64,000 nucleotides of DNA from Gemmatimonadota bacterium (lineage in GTDB: Bacteria; Gemmatimonadota; Gemmatimonadetes; Gemmatimonadales; Gemmatimonadaceae). Below the pieces are notes generated by a model. The model worked only from the letters and a program-made list of their open reading frames with translations. It was not told the origin of the DNA and made no database searches. Positions 27,592-37,260 of the stretch are shown here, in pieces. The DNA is taken from NCBI GenBank assembly GCA_026387895.1, contig JAPLKT010000121.1, forward strand, positions 1-64,000, read 5' to 3'. The position numbers and the translations under genes are program-made. The first letter of the stretch is position 1. The number at the start of each line of letters is the position of its first letter.

Positions 27592-27741
27592 ACAGTCTCC
27601 ACTGGATAACCCGGGCCCATACGGCACCGGTCTGGCATGACTGTAACCTAATCAGTCCGAGCCCAAAATCGTAGTGGTGAGACTCTGTGTTTCGGTGTTT
27701 GTTCGTCTATTTCCAACTATAAATACGCGTCGAAACCGGTT

Positions 27742-29265
27742 TCACCCGGTCAGTACTGGAAGTTCACGGATTTTCTTGGCCCATTCAGCCGGTCCGGACT
27801 CGTGCACGTTGTGCCCTTCGGCATCCACGGCAACGGTTACCGGCATGTCGGCGACCTCAAACTCGTAGATCGCCTCCATTCCGAGCTCTTCAAATGCCAC
27901 CAACCGTGAGCTGCGAATCGCTTTGGACACGAGGTACGCGGCCCCGCCGATCGCCATTAGGTATGCGGCCTTGTGCTTCCGGATGGCTTCGAGCCCCACC
28001 GGCCCGCGTTCGGCCTTCCCGATCATCGCAATCAATCCGGTCTTGGCCAGCATCATCTCGGTGAACTTGTCCATTCGTGTGGCGGTAGTCGGACCCGCGG
28101 GTCCGACGACTTCATCACGCACGGGGTCCACGGGGCCCACGTAGTAGATCATCCGGTTCGTGAAGTCGACACCCGGCGGCAGTCCCTCACCGCTCGCGTA
28201 GAGATCGGCGATCCGCTTGTGTGCGGCATCGCGTCCCGTGAGCAGCTTGCCGTTGAGCAATAGGCGATCCCCGGCTTTCCAGCTCTGCACCTCGGCCGGT
28301 GTCAGGGCGTCGAGGTTCACGTGCTTCGCGTTCCGGTCGGGGTGCCAGGTGACCTTTGGCCAGTCGCTGAGCTTTGGCGTGGGGAGCTGCGCGATACCCG
28401 AACCATCGAGCGTGAAGTGCGCGTGGCGCGTGGCGGCGCAGTTTGGAATTATTGCCACCGGCTTGCTGGCCGCGTGCGTGGGGTAATCGAGGATCTTTAC
28501 GTCGAGCACCGTCGAGAGCCCGCCCAGACCCTGCGCGCCGATCCCGAGTGCGTTGACCTTGTCGAACAGTTCGATGCGGAGCTCTTCGATCTTGTTTTGC
28601 GGGCCGCGCGCTTTGAGCTGCGTCATGTCGATATCTCCCATGAGCGACTCTTTGGCGAGCAGCATCGCCTTCTCCGCCGTGCCGCCGATGCCGATGCCGA
28701 GCATGCCTGGCGGGCACCAGCCGGCGCCCATCGTCGGGACCGTCTTCAGCACCCAGTCGACGATGCTGTCACTGGGATTGAGCATCACGAACTTTGACTT
28801 GTTCTCAGAGCCGCCCCCCTTGGCCGCGAGTTGTACCTCGACGGTGTCGCCCGGGACGATCTCATAGTGGACCACGGCCGGCGTGTTGTCGCGGGTATTC
28901 GTGCGACCAAAGGCTGGGTCGGAAACAATCGAGGCTCGGAGCACATTGTCGGGCTGCAGATACGCGCGCCGTACGCCCTCGTTCACCATATCGGTCACCG
29001 ACATCGTGGCGTCCCAGCGCACATTCATCCCGACCTTGAGGAACACCACCACAATGCCGGTGTCCTGGCAAATGGGACGGTGTCCCTCGGCGCACATGCG
29101 CGAGTTGGTGAGGATCTGGGCAATCGCATCTTTGGCCGCCGGCGACTGCTCGTTCTCGTAGGCATCACCAAGCGCCGTGATGTAGTCCACGGGGTGGAAA
29201 TACGAGATGTGCTGGAGGGCGTCCTGAATGGACTGGATGAAGTCGGACTGTGCGATGACGGTCAT
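27742..29265 (-). CDS. Fumarate hydratase class I (Fe-S type)
   Basis: GHRPICQDTGIVVVFLKVG, AKGGGSENKSKFVMLNPSDSIVDWVLKTVPTMGAGWCPPGMLGIGIGGT, YYVGPVDPVRDEVVGPAGPTTATRMDKF. Confidence 0.94.
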   Translation of the reverse strand: MTVIAQSDFIQSIQDALQHISYFHPVDYITALGDAYENEQSPAAKDAIAQILTNSRMCAEGHRPICQDTGIVVVFLKVGMNVRWDATMSVTDMVNEGVRRAYLQPDNVLRASIVSDPAFGRTNTRDNTPAVVHYEIVPGDTVEVQLAAKGGGSENKSKFVMLNPSDSIVDWVLKTVPTMGAGWCPPGMLGIGIGGTAEKAMLLAKESLMGDIDMTQLKARGPQNKIEELRIELFDKVNALGIGAQGLGGLSTVLDVKILDYPTHAASKPVAIIPNCAATRHAHFTLDGSGIAQLPTPKLSDWPKVTWHPDRNAKHVNLDALTPAEVQSWKAGDRLLLNGKLLTGRDAAHKRIADLYASGEGLPPGVDFTNRMIYYVGPVDPVRDEVVGPAGPTTATRMDKFTEMMLAKTGLIAMIGKAERGPVGLEAIRKHKAAYLMAIGGAAYLVSKAIRSSRLVAFEELGMEAIYEFEVADMPVTVAVDAEGHNVHESGPAEWAKKIRELPVLTG

Positions 29266-29356
29266 GGTCGTGGCTCAAGGGTCCAATGGTGGAATCTAGC
29301 CAGCGTTCGCGGTGGTGGTGACATCCGCCGCCGCGGTGCTCCCGCTCCCGTTCCCG

Positions 29357-30559
29357 TTAGCGCTGTAGCCGCCGGATTGAGCTCACCCCAAGCACCGGCC
29401 CGACCGCTAACGCGGCAAAGGCCCACGGCCAGCCCGCGCCACGGACGATTGGCGGAATCATTTGGATGGTGATGGTGGTGAGCAGGAAGCCGAGGGATGT
29501 CTGGAGAGTGAGCGCGGTGCCCACGGCGTGCGGCTCCACCGACTCCGTGACGAGCACACTGAACTGCGCACTGTCGGCGATAATGAAGAACCCCCAGATG
29601 ATGGTGACGGGAGCAAGAATCCAGAGTGAGCGTCCGAAGCTCAGTCCGATGAGCGCGCAACAGGTGCCGCTGATGACGAGCGCGCGAATCACGAGTGGTA
29701 CGCGCCCGATCCGGTCGGCGACCCAGCCGCCCCACACACAGCCAATACCCCCCACTGCGATCACGGCGAACGACAGCACGGCGATCGCGGGCGACGAGGG
29801 TGCGGTGAGTGCGTGCGCATCGCCGGCCACACTTGCGGCGAGGAAGGCGGGGATCCAGGTCCAGTACGAATACAGCTCGGCCATGTGCCCGAGGTAGCCA
29901 CCCGTGGCGAGCCGCCAGCGGCGCGAGCGTACCACGTCGGCGGCCAACGACCAGGAGAACGGGCGTGGCGGGAAGGCGTGTGGGCCGTCACGATAAAAAC
30001 TGAAGACAAGCACCGCAGCCAGAAGTGCACCGCTGCAACAGACCACCGTTACGCCAATCACCGTGGCGTTCGGTATTGCGTGAACGAGATAGGGCACGGC
30101 TTTCCCGATCGTGAGCGCTCCGACCACGGTGCCCACGGCGAGTCCGCGCCGCTCGCGGAACCAGGTGCTCGCCATCTTCATCGCCGGTGGATACACACCG
30201 GCAAGACAGACCCCGGAGAAAAACCGACTCGCGATAATCACCGCGAATGATCCAGCAACTGCCATTGGCGCACTCGCCAACGCGCCGAGTGTCGCCGCTG
30301 TGGCAAAGAGCAGTCGCGCCGGAATCACATCAGCGAGGTTAAGCAACGCCGAGAGCGCGGTGCCAATCACGAATCCGAGCTGCACTGCGACGGTGAGCAT
30401 CGCGACTTGGCCGCCCGTCAGGTCGAAGCGCGCTTGCAGCTGCGGTGCGACCGCGCTACCGGCGAACCAAAGTGACATGCCGAGCAACTCGGCGGTCGCC
30501 AGCAAGGCGAGCATGCGCCAGCGATCAGGCGCACGATCAGGCGCGCGATCGCTAGGCAT
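29357..30559 (-). CDS. MFS transporter
   Basis: Twelve-TM-like hydrophobicity; MSLWFAGSAVAPQLQARFDLTGGQVAMLTVAVQLGFVIGT; start MPSDRAPDRAPDRWRMLALL. Confidence 0.85.
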   Translation of the reverse strand: MPSDRAPDRAPDRWRMLALLATAELLGMSLWFAGSAVAPQLQARFDLTGGQVAMLTVAVQLGFVIGTALSALLNLADVIPARLLFATAATLGALASAPMAVAGSFAVIIASRFFSGVCLAGVYPPAMKMASTWFRERRGLAVGTVVGALTIGKAVPYLVHAIPNATVIGVTVVCCSGALLAAVLVFSFYRDGPHAFPPRPFSWSLAADVVRSRRWRLATGGYLGHMAELYSYWTWIPAFLAASVAGDAHALTAPSSPAIAVLSFAVIAVGGIGCVWGGWVADRIGRVPLVIRALVISGTCCALIGLSFGRSLWILAPVTIIWGFFIIADSAQFSVLVTESVEPHAVGTALTLQTSLGFLLTTITIQMIPPIVRGAGWPWAFAALAVGPVLGVSSIRRLQR

Positions 30560-30578
30560 GGATGGTGAGCTGGTCACG

Positions 30579-31730
30579 TCAGCGCACACGGAGCGACGCA
30601 TAGAAGTCCAGTGTATCAGAGGCGACGCGATCCCAGGTGAGCGATTGGACGGAGCGCTGGGCTGCGGCGCGCATCTCGTTAAGGTGCGCCGATTGCGCCA
30701 TGTGCGCGATGGCATCCGCCATCTGAGCGCCAGTCGTGTACTCGGGGAGCAGCGTTCCCAGTTCCGGTGTGACCAGTGTGTCGGCTGCGCCGACGTTCGA
30801 GACGACTGGGGTGAGTCCACACGCCATCGTCTCGACGAGTGACATGTTGAACCCCTCGCTCCAGCTCGCTGACACGAACAGTTGCTGCTCCGCGAGAAGC
30901 GTCGGCAACGCGTCCCTGTCGTAGCGCGGGTGCACGACGAGCCGTTCTGCCGCGCTCGTTGGGAAGAGCGGGGCGAGTGTTTCGCGGCCGATATGCGTCC
31001 CCAGGAGATGCGACTGCACAGGTATCGCGCGCGCTTCGAGCAACCGCGCGGCATCGAGGATGACCTGACGCCCCTTGTTGATGGTCCAGGCGCCGAGGAC
31101 GGCGATGCCCAGTGGTGCGCCGCTCGGGTGTGGACGCGGGGCCGGACGTCCCAGTAAGGTCGCCGGGAGCGCGTTCGGGATGACGGTCGTGCGGCGGGCG
31201 TCCAGTTGGAGGTTCCTGTGGGCCCAGTCGCGGTTGCGCTGGTTGAGAAACACCGCCCCGTCGGACGCACGCAGCGTGCGCGCCACTTCGCGCAGCCGCC
31301 AGCCGCCGTGGTATAGGCGGTATTTCCACGAGAGCGTGAGTTCGCCGCGCTGGGCACGTTCCACGCGGACTTTATGTGCCCAGTGTTCTAGGCCATGCGC
31401 GCGCGTGACTGTGAGTGGAGCGCCCGCGCGACTCCCGGAAGGTCGCACCGAGAGCCAGCGCCAGAGGTCGCCAGTGGAGGCATCGACGACGTCGAAGCGC
31501 GACGCGTTGGCGGAGAGAAACTTTGCCACGTGCCACGGGAAGGCCAACATCTGTCGCACGCGGGCTGTCGACGAGCCGGCCGGTGTGTCGAAGGCATCGT
31601 CGAAGGTAAAGAACTCCGTGGTCGCTCCGCGCGCGCGCATGGCGGCTGCCAACTGCATCGTGGCACCGCTCACCCCCGCGTTCGGGTCGAGCGCATGATG
31701 CACCACGAACAGCACACGCGGCGCGCTCAC
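30579..31730 (-). CDS. Glycosyltransferase (GT4-like)
   Basis: VVHHALDPNAGVSGATMQLAAAM, VIPNALPATLLGRPAP, SASWSEGFNMSLVETMACGLTPVVSNVGA. Confidence 0.88.
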   Translation of the reverse strand: MSAPRVLFVVHHALDPNAGVSGATMQLAAAMRARGATTEFFTFDDAFDTPAGSSTARVRQMLAFPWHVAKFLSANASRFDVVDASTGDLWRWLSVRPSGSRAGAPLTVTRAHGLEHWAHKVRVERAQRGELTLSWKYRLYHGGWRLREVARTLRASDGAVFLNQRNRDWAHRNLQLDARRTTVIPNALPATLLGRPAPRPHPSGAPLGIAVLGAWTINKGRQVILDAARLLEARAIPVQSHLLGTHIGRETLAPLFPTSAAERLVVHPRYDRDALPTLLAEQQLFVSASWSEGFNMSLVETMACGLTPVVSNVGAADTLVTPELGTLLPEYTTGAQMADAIAHMAQSAHLNEMRAAAQRSVQSLTWDRVASDTLDFYASLRVR

Positions 31731-32452
31731 GTACGGCGCGCTCCGCTTGCTCCGCGGGTAGCGACGGTCAGCGAATGAGCGCCGAACCAGCGGGTTATCG
31801 GGCGCACCTGATCGAGCGCAAACATCCGCCTGGGACGGCGACCAGGCAGGTACAGATAGTGCCCGAACCCGTCAATCACGTCGACCTGGCACCCGAGCGC
31901 ACGCAGGGCTCGCACGCGTCCGATGAGTGTCACTGGCTGGTTGATGGGCTGTCCCGTTTCGGCGTACGGGCGCCCGGTGAGATTCCGGAACGCGCGATAC
32001 AATCCGAGCAGCCCAATGTAGTTCGGCGTTGTGATGATGAGCCGTCCGCCAGGCTTCGTGACGCGCACGAGCTCGGCGAGTCCTGCGGATGGCGACGGCA
32101 CGTGCTCGAGCGTCTCAAAACTACAGATGAGGTCGAAGGTCGCGTCCGCAAAGGGAAGACGCTCGATATCGCCGGCGAGGAATCCGCCCTCGGGTGCCAG
32201 TGGCGCAACGTCGCGTTTGGCGATCGCGACGGCGGCCGTCGAATAGTCCGCGAAGGCAATGCAGCGGGCGCCGCGGCCCGCGAGCCATCGGGCAAAGGCG
32301 CCGCGGCCGCAGGCGATCTCGAGTACCACGCTGCCGGTGAGATCGCCCACACAGGGAATCGCGGCCTCGTGCCATGGCGAGAGTGCGTCGTCGGGCTGCT
32401 CGACCTCGAGCGCGCGATGCCATGCGTCATAGGCGCGGCGTGCATCAGTCAT
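31727..32452 (-). CDS. Class I SAM-dependent methyltransferase
   Basis: VVLEIACGRGAFARWLAGRGARCIAFADYS, FDLICSFETLEHVPSPSAGLAELVRVTKPGGRLIITTPN; ATGA overlap with the upstream gene. Confidence 0.88.
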   Translation of the reverse strand: MTDARRAYDAWHRALEVEQPDDALSPWHEAAIPCVGDLTGSVVLEIACGRGAFARWLAGRGARCIAFADYSTAAVAIAKRDVAPLAPEGGFLAGDIERLPFADATFDLICSFETLEHVPSPSAGLAELVRVTKPGGRLIITTPNYIGLLGLYRAFRNLTGRPYAETGQPINQPVTLIGRVRALRALGCQVDVIDGFGHYLYLPGRRPRRMFALDQVRPITRWFGAHSLTVATRGASGARRT

Positions 32453-33342
32453 CCGCGCACGACGCGATGCGCCTGCTCCTGCCACGCGCGGAAGTGCCAG
32501 AGGATGTGCCACGCTTCGGCTACAAGCGACACGAGCGCGCTGCAGCCGTCGACGAGTACTGGACGTTCACGTATCGCGCGGAGCCGTGTGAGCACCACGC
32601 GTCGCAGCAGTAGTATGAGCGGGAGGGCTTCGCGGTGAATGGCCGCGTAGAGCACCGCTGAATAATGCTGCCGCGCGAGCGCTCCCCCCCACGCGAGTCG
32701 CCGCGGCGGGTGGTCTACAATGGCCTCCGAGGAGAATCCTTCGACGAGTCCGCCGTCACGTGCACGCTGCTGCAGGTCGAAATCTTCCATGTGCGCGTGC
32801 GGAAAACGTTCATCAAATCCGCCAAACTGTTCAAAGGCGCTGCGGCGAATCAGGAAGTTGCAACTCCAGATCCACGCGCCCGTTTCGTTCACTGGCGAGA
32901 TCTGTAGGGGCGATGTCCATGGCTGGCGACAGACCGTACATCCTGGGGAGATCTCCCAGCCACGCGCGACCGCGACGAGGAAGCCACTCAGCCAGTTGGG
33001 ATCCGGAAGACAGTCGTCGTCAGTAAAGACGAGATACGACGCCCGCGCCAGCCGCGCGCCTGCATTTCGGTTTGCGGCGGGGCCCCGCCGTGGGCCCGCC
33101 GTCCACAGGGCCCACGGGTAGCGGTCCGCTACCATGCGGCGAGAGATCTCGTCTGTACTGTCGTCAGAAACGATGACTTCGTAACGCGCGGCGTCGAGCG
33201 ATTGCATGCCGGGTGCGAGTCGATCGAGGCACTGGGCCAGCGTGTCGGGGCGTTGGTACGTGGGAATCACGACGCTCAAGGTCGGCGTCGCGCGCCCATC
33301 GTCCGGCACCGGCGTCAGGTCCATCCTGCCGTGCGGCGCCAC
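32449..33342 (-). CDS. Glycosyltransferase family 2
   Basis: LSVVIPTYQRPDTLAQCLDRL, VSDDSTDEIS, AANRNAGARLARASYLVFTDDDC. Confidence 0.9.
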   Translation of the reverse strand: MAPHGRMDLTPVPDDGRATPTLSVVIPTYQRPDTLAQCLDRLAPGMQSLDAARYEVIVSDDSTDEISRRMVADRYPWALWTAGPRRGPAANRNAGARLARASYLVFTDDDCLPDPNWLSGFLVAVARGWEISPGCTVCRQPWTSPLQISPVNETGAWIWSCNFLIRRSAFEQFGGFDERFPHAHMEDFDLQQRARDGGLVEGFSSEAIVDHPPRRLAWGGALARQHYSAVLYAAIHREALPLILLLRRVVLTRLRAIRERPVLVDGCSALVSLVAEAWHILWHFRAWQEQAHRVVRG

Positions 33343-34292
33343 ACCTTCCGGTCGAGTCTCCAGTATCGCTTCACCGAAAACTCTTCATCGCCCGGGAACA
33401 TCTCCGTGTCGGCAACGGCATCGGTAAAGTTGTTGCCGTTCGCCGACGACTGATCAGCCCAGTGCAACAGCTCCGCCTCCAACGTCATGGGGCGAACGGC
33501 CGCACCATGTTCGGGAAGTCCGTGATGCGACTGAATAAAATGATGCAGTTCGAGTTCCTGCACGTCTGTCAGCGTGCCGGGCGGCAGCGTGCGCAGTCGA
33601 CGGTCCAGCATGATCGAGCCGAGGACGATATGCTGCAGCAGATAGCCGGCCTGCGTGTAGTCAAAGCCGGCGGCACCAATGGAGTACGTCTCAACCTTCC
33701 CGATGTCGTGCAACAGCGCGCCGGCGGTGACGAGATCGCGGTCGCCGCCCATCGTCTCGGTGGAGTGGCGTGCGATCGAGGCGACTTCGACCACATGCAA
33801 CAGGAGCCCGCCGACGAGCGCGTGGTGACCGCGCGGGGCACCTGGGGTCCGCTCAAATCGTGAACGGAACTCGTCGTCGGCAAAGAAGAGATCGACCGCG
33901 CGCCGTAACGTTTTGGACGTCATCTCGCCGCGCCACTGATCGACCTGTGTCCAGAGCGATTCCGTGGACTGGCGAATGCGCGGGAGAAAGTCGTCGAGAT
34001 TAATGGCGGCGCTCGGCACCACGCGCGGCGAGCTCGCGACCTTGATTTGGCGACGCCCCAGATAGAACTCGACGGTGCCGATCACCTGCACGACCATGCC
34101 AGCTTTGACGCCGGCCATCGCGGGGACCTGCTCCTTCCAAATATTAGCGCCGATCGTCCCGCTGGCATTGCCGAGCTGCAGCGCAACGTAGGGATCGCCG
34201 CTCTTGGTCTGCTTGTCCTCGCGCGTGCGCACCATCAGCTCGTGCTGAACGCGTGTGCCTTCGACGAGCGATGGGATATCGAGGATGGCCAC
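33315..34292 (-). CDS. OB-fold + HD-domain nuclease (YhaM-like 3'-5' exoribonuclease family)
   Basis: VRTREDKQTKSGDPYVALQLGNASGTIGANIW (OB) and HHALVGGLLLHVVEVASIA...GALLHDIGKVETYS (HD); GTG start. Confidence 0.82.
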   Translation of the reverse strand: MAILDIPSLVEGTRVQHELMVRTREDKQTKSGDPYVALQLGNASGTIGANIWKEQVPAMAGVKAGMVVQVIGTVEFYLGRRQIKVASSPRVVPSAAINLDDFLPRIRQSTESLWTQVDQWRGEMTSKTLRRAVDLFFADDEFRSRFERTPGAPRGHHALVGGLLLHVVEVASIARHSTETMGGDRDLVTAGALLHDIGKVETYSIGAAGFDYTQAGYLLQHIVLGSIMLDRRLRTLPPGTLTDVQELELHHFIQSHHGLPEHGAAVRPMTLEAELLHWADQSSANGNNFTDAVADTEMFPGDEEFSVKRYWRLDRKVWRRTAGWT

Positions 34293-34336
34293 AGTTGTCT
34301 GCGCATCGTTGCGCGGCGGGAGGAGGGAAACGGGGC

Positions 34337-34358
34337 CGAGTCCGCGATTACGGACTCG
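34337..34358 (-). terminator. Hairpin downstream of the TolB-like gene
   Basis: CGAGTCCG-CGATTA-CGGACTCG, 8-bp arms, 10 bp past the stop. Confidence 0.5.
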
Positions 34359-34367
34359 ACGCTGACC

Positions 34368-35501
34368 TCACGGCTTCCAGTCAGCCATGAAAAGATTAGT
34401 CTCGTGCGGCTGCGAGCCGTACCGATTTGACGCCCACATCAGCTTTTTACCATCCGGGCTGAAAATAGGGAAGCCGTCAAACTCCATGTTCTTGGTGACT
34501 TGTTCGAGCCCCGACCCGTCGAGGTTCACAAGATAGAGGTCGAAGTTCCGGCTCTTAGGATTCGTGTAGTTCGACGAGAAAATGATACGTGTGCCGTCGT
34601 TCGTCCACGAGGGACCGAAGCTCGCGCCGCCGAGGTGCGTGATCTGCCGTTGGTTGGAGCCGTCGGCGTTCATGACGTAGAGATCCATCTTGTTCGGACG
34701 GATCATGTTCTGCTTGAGCAGGTCGCGGTACAGCGCGATCTCTGTGCTGTCGGTCGGGTGATACGCGCGGTAGACAATCTGCTTGCCGTCGGGCGACCAC
34801 CAGGGACCGCCGTCGTAGCCAGGCGTCGTGGTGAGCTGCTTCACGTCGGTGCCGTCGACGTTCATGGTGTAGATGTCGAGATCCCCACCCTTGAGCGACG
34901 TAAACACAATCCGTTTGCCGTCTGGCGACAGCACGCCCTCGGCGGTGTACACGCCGTAGTTCGTGAGGCGCTTCAGCCCCGAGCCGTCACGGTTGACGGT
35001 GTACATGTCGTAGGGATCGATCCCCCACACGTAGCCCTTGGAAGGATCTGGAACAGGCGGGCAGGCGCTGTCGGCCATGTGCGTCGAGCCGAAGAAGAGC
35101 CGCTTGCCGTCGGGGAGGAACCAGCCGCAGGTCGTCTTGCCGGCATTTGGCGAGACACGTTTTCGCTCGGTGCCATCGATTTTCATCACATACTGGAGGT
35201 CGCACTGATGCGCCTGTCCAGGAATCTGCGCTTGGTACGTGACCCACTTTCCGTCGCGCGAGAAGTAGGCCTCGGCGTTGCTGCCGCCAAAGGTGAGCTG
35301 ACGGATGTTGCGCAGGTGCGAGTCCTCGCCCGGATCGGCGGGACGTGCGACTGGCTTGGTCGGCGCGGCGGTCGGCTCAACCGGTGTGGTGGACAGGGCT
35401 TTCTCGAGCGGGGCCTTGGCGGCGGGGCCTTGAGCCCCTGCCGTTGAAGCAACCACCGCGAACAGGAGCGCGGTGGTCCGAATGTGAATCACGGAAGACA
35501 T
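34368..35501 (-). CDS. TolB-like PD40 beta-propeller secreted protein
   Basis: Repeated LSPDGKRIVFTS, WSPDGKQIVYRA, FSPDGKKLMWAS blades; signal peptide. Confidence 0.9.
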   Translation of the reverse strand: MSSVIHIRTTALLFAVVASTAGAQGPAAKAPLEKALSTTPVEPTAAPTKPVARPADPGEDSHLRNIRQLTFGGSNAEAYFSRDGKWVTYQAQIPGQAHQCDLQYVMKIDGTERKRVSPNAGKTTCGWFLPDGKRLFFGSTHMADSACPPVPDPSKGYVWGIDPYDMYTVNRDGSGLKRLTNYGVYTAEGVLSPDGKRIVFTSLKGGDLDIYTMNVDGTDVKQLTTTPGYDGGPWWSPDGKQIVYRAYHPTDSTEIALYRDLLKQNMIRPNKMDLYVMNADGSNQRQITHLGGASFGPSWTNDGTRIIFSSNYTNPKSRNFDLYLVNLDGSGLEQVTKNMEFDGFPIFSPDGKKLMWASNRYGSQPHETNLFMADWKP

Positions 35502-35510
35502 GAGAGAGGG

Positions 35511-37121
35511 CTAGTGTTGCTTGAGACGGCCAGGAGCTGGCGTTGCAGCGATGGGCCCGGCGAGGGCGAGGAGGTCCTTCGTGGTCTTGCCGCGCCGCAA
35601 GAGATCCAACGCCTTCTGCAACTGGGGATCATCGTGGAGGTCACGGCGCTTGGCCGTGCTGTCACCCCACGCGAGTGTGGCGATCTTGCCGTCGAGCAGA
35701 CGGTCGATGTACTTGATGCCCGCATCGAACTCCTTGCGGTCCACGGTCACGCCACGCTTGGCGAGACGCGCGTAGAACTCATCACGCATCGCCGGTGTAA
35801 TCGCGAAATCGGGCTTCACCTGCTTGCTCATCTCGAACGAGTAGTCGTAGAGCGCCAGGTAGGTCTCCTGCTGCTTGGAGAGCATTGAGCGCGCCAACTT
35901 CTGCTCGGCGGTCGTAAAGGTGTCGTACGGCACGATGACGTCCGGCGTGATGGCGCCGCCACCGTACACCACGCGGCCGCCGTCGCTCTTGTACTTGGGG
36001 CGATTCTGGCGCACCGCTTCGGTCTCGAGCGAATCCGGCTTCACTTCGACGAGCTGACCGTCGTCGGTGAGCTTGCGTTCTTTTTGGATGCTGCGACCGC
36101 TCGGGGTGTACCACCTGGCAGTTGTGAGCTTGATCGCAAAACCACCGTCGAGTCGGTACATGGACTGCACGAGTCCCTTGCCGAAGGATGTGGTTCCGAC
36201 GACGAGTGCGCGATCGTGATCCTGCAACGCGCCCGCGACGATTTCAGAGGCAGAGGCCGAATAGCCGTCGGTGAGAATCACGAGCGGAATCTTCGGCGCA
36301 ATCGGGGTCATGTCCGTCAGGTGAACCTGCGGCGGCTCGCCGCGCCCGCGTACGCTGAGAATCTCTTTCCCCTTCTCAACGAAGAGGTTGGTCATCGTGT
36401 CGGCCTGCTCGAGGAACCCACCGGGATTCCCGCGCAGGTCGAGCACCAAACTCGTCGCGCCTTCGGCGACGAGACGTTTGAGATTGTCCGTGACTTCCTT
36501 TGCCGCCGTCTCGCTGAAGCCCTGCACGGGGATATAGGCGGTCTTTCCGTCGAGCATGATTCCATACGGCACGGCCGGAATGCGAATCACGCGACGGGTG
36601 AAGGTCACCGCGAACGGTTCCGTGGTGCCAGGACGCACAAAGGTTGCGCCGATCTTGGTGCCCGGCTCACCCTTCAACCGTCCGGAGACCATCTCGATTT
36701 TCCAAGAGGCGGTGATCCGTGCGGTGTCGATCTTCACAATTCGATCGCCGACACGAATGCCCGCTTCGTCGGCCGGTGTATGCGGGAAAACTTTGGCGAT
36801 GACGATCGTGCCTTCCTGCTGCTCGATCTGCATGCCAACGCCGGCGTAGAACCCACCAGTTGTCTGATTGAACGCCTCAAGCTGCTTGGGCGAATAGATC
36901 TCGGCGTAGGGATCCTTGAGCTCTGCTACGAGCCCGCGGGCGGCCTTCTCGTAGAGCGAGCCAATGTCGACCGAGTCGACATAGCGATCGCTGACGATAG
37001 CCATGACCTGTTCAAACAGGCGCACACCACTCTGCGCGCCGCGTTCTTGGAACACGAACGCGCCCGCAATGAGGGGAATGAACGCGAGCCCGATCATGGC
37101 TGCCTTTGGGAGTCTACGCAT
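35511..37121 (-). CDS. S41-family C-terminal processing peptidase
   Basis: PDZ region GIRVGDRIVKID; VLDLRGNPGGFLEQADTM; LTDGYSASASEIVAGALQD; GTTSFGKGLVQ. Confidence 0.93.
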   Translation of the reverse strand: MRRLPKAAMIGLAFIPLIAGAFVFQERGAQSGVRLFEQVMAIVSDRYVDSVDIGSLYEKAARGLVAELKDPYAEIYSPKQLEAFNQTTGGFYAGVGMQIEQQEGTIVIAKVFPHTPADEAGIRVGDRIVKIDTARITASWKIEMVSGRLKGEPGTKIGATFVRPGTTEPFAVTFTRRVIRIPAVPYGIMLDGKTAYIPVQGFSETAAKEVTDNLKRLVAEGATSLVLDLRGNPGGFLEQADTMTNLFVEKGKEILSVRGRGEPPQVHLTDMTPIAPKIPLVILTDGYSASASEIVAGALQDHDRALVVGTTSFGKGLVQSMYRLDGGFAIKLTTARWYTPSGRSIQKERKLTDDGQLVEVKPDSLETEAVRQNRPKYKSDGGRVVYGGGAITPDVIVPYDTFTTAEQKLARSMLSKQQETYLALYDYSFEMSKQVKPDFAITPAMRDEFYARLAKRGVTVDRKEFDAGIKYIDRLLDGKIATLAWGDSTAKRRDLHDDPQLQKALDLLRRGKTTKDLLALAGPIAATPAPGRLKQH

Positions 37122-37260
37122 CGAAATTCGAGTCGCTCGTGAGAGGAAGAGGGAGAATACCTAGTCGGTACGTCTGTCGCCACGGCGAGTTTCGTGCCAT
37201 CAGGCACTCCGTAACTCTACCTAACTCGCCCAACTCTATACGGGACAACGGGATAGATCG

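Noticed and set aside
27732-27743. GAAACCGGTTTC palindrome near the fumarase stop
   Set aside because: A 12-bp perfect palindrome, but it overlaps the gene end with no second copy or promoter context; too weak to call.
29357-31357. Apparent 666-aa fusion ORF (MFS with long N-terminal extension)
   Set aside because: The upstream part is an out-of-frame shadow of the GT4 gene; MFS begins naturally at 30559.
36084-37142. 352-aa plus-strand ORF opposite the S41 peptidase
   Set aside because: No recognisable domain and anomalous composition; S41 motifs on minus are clear.
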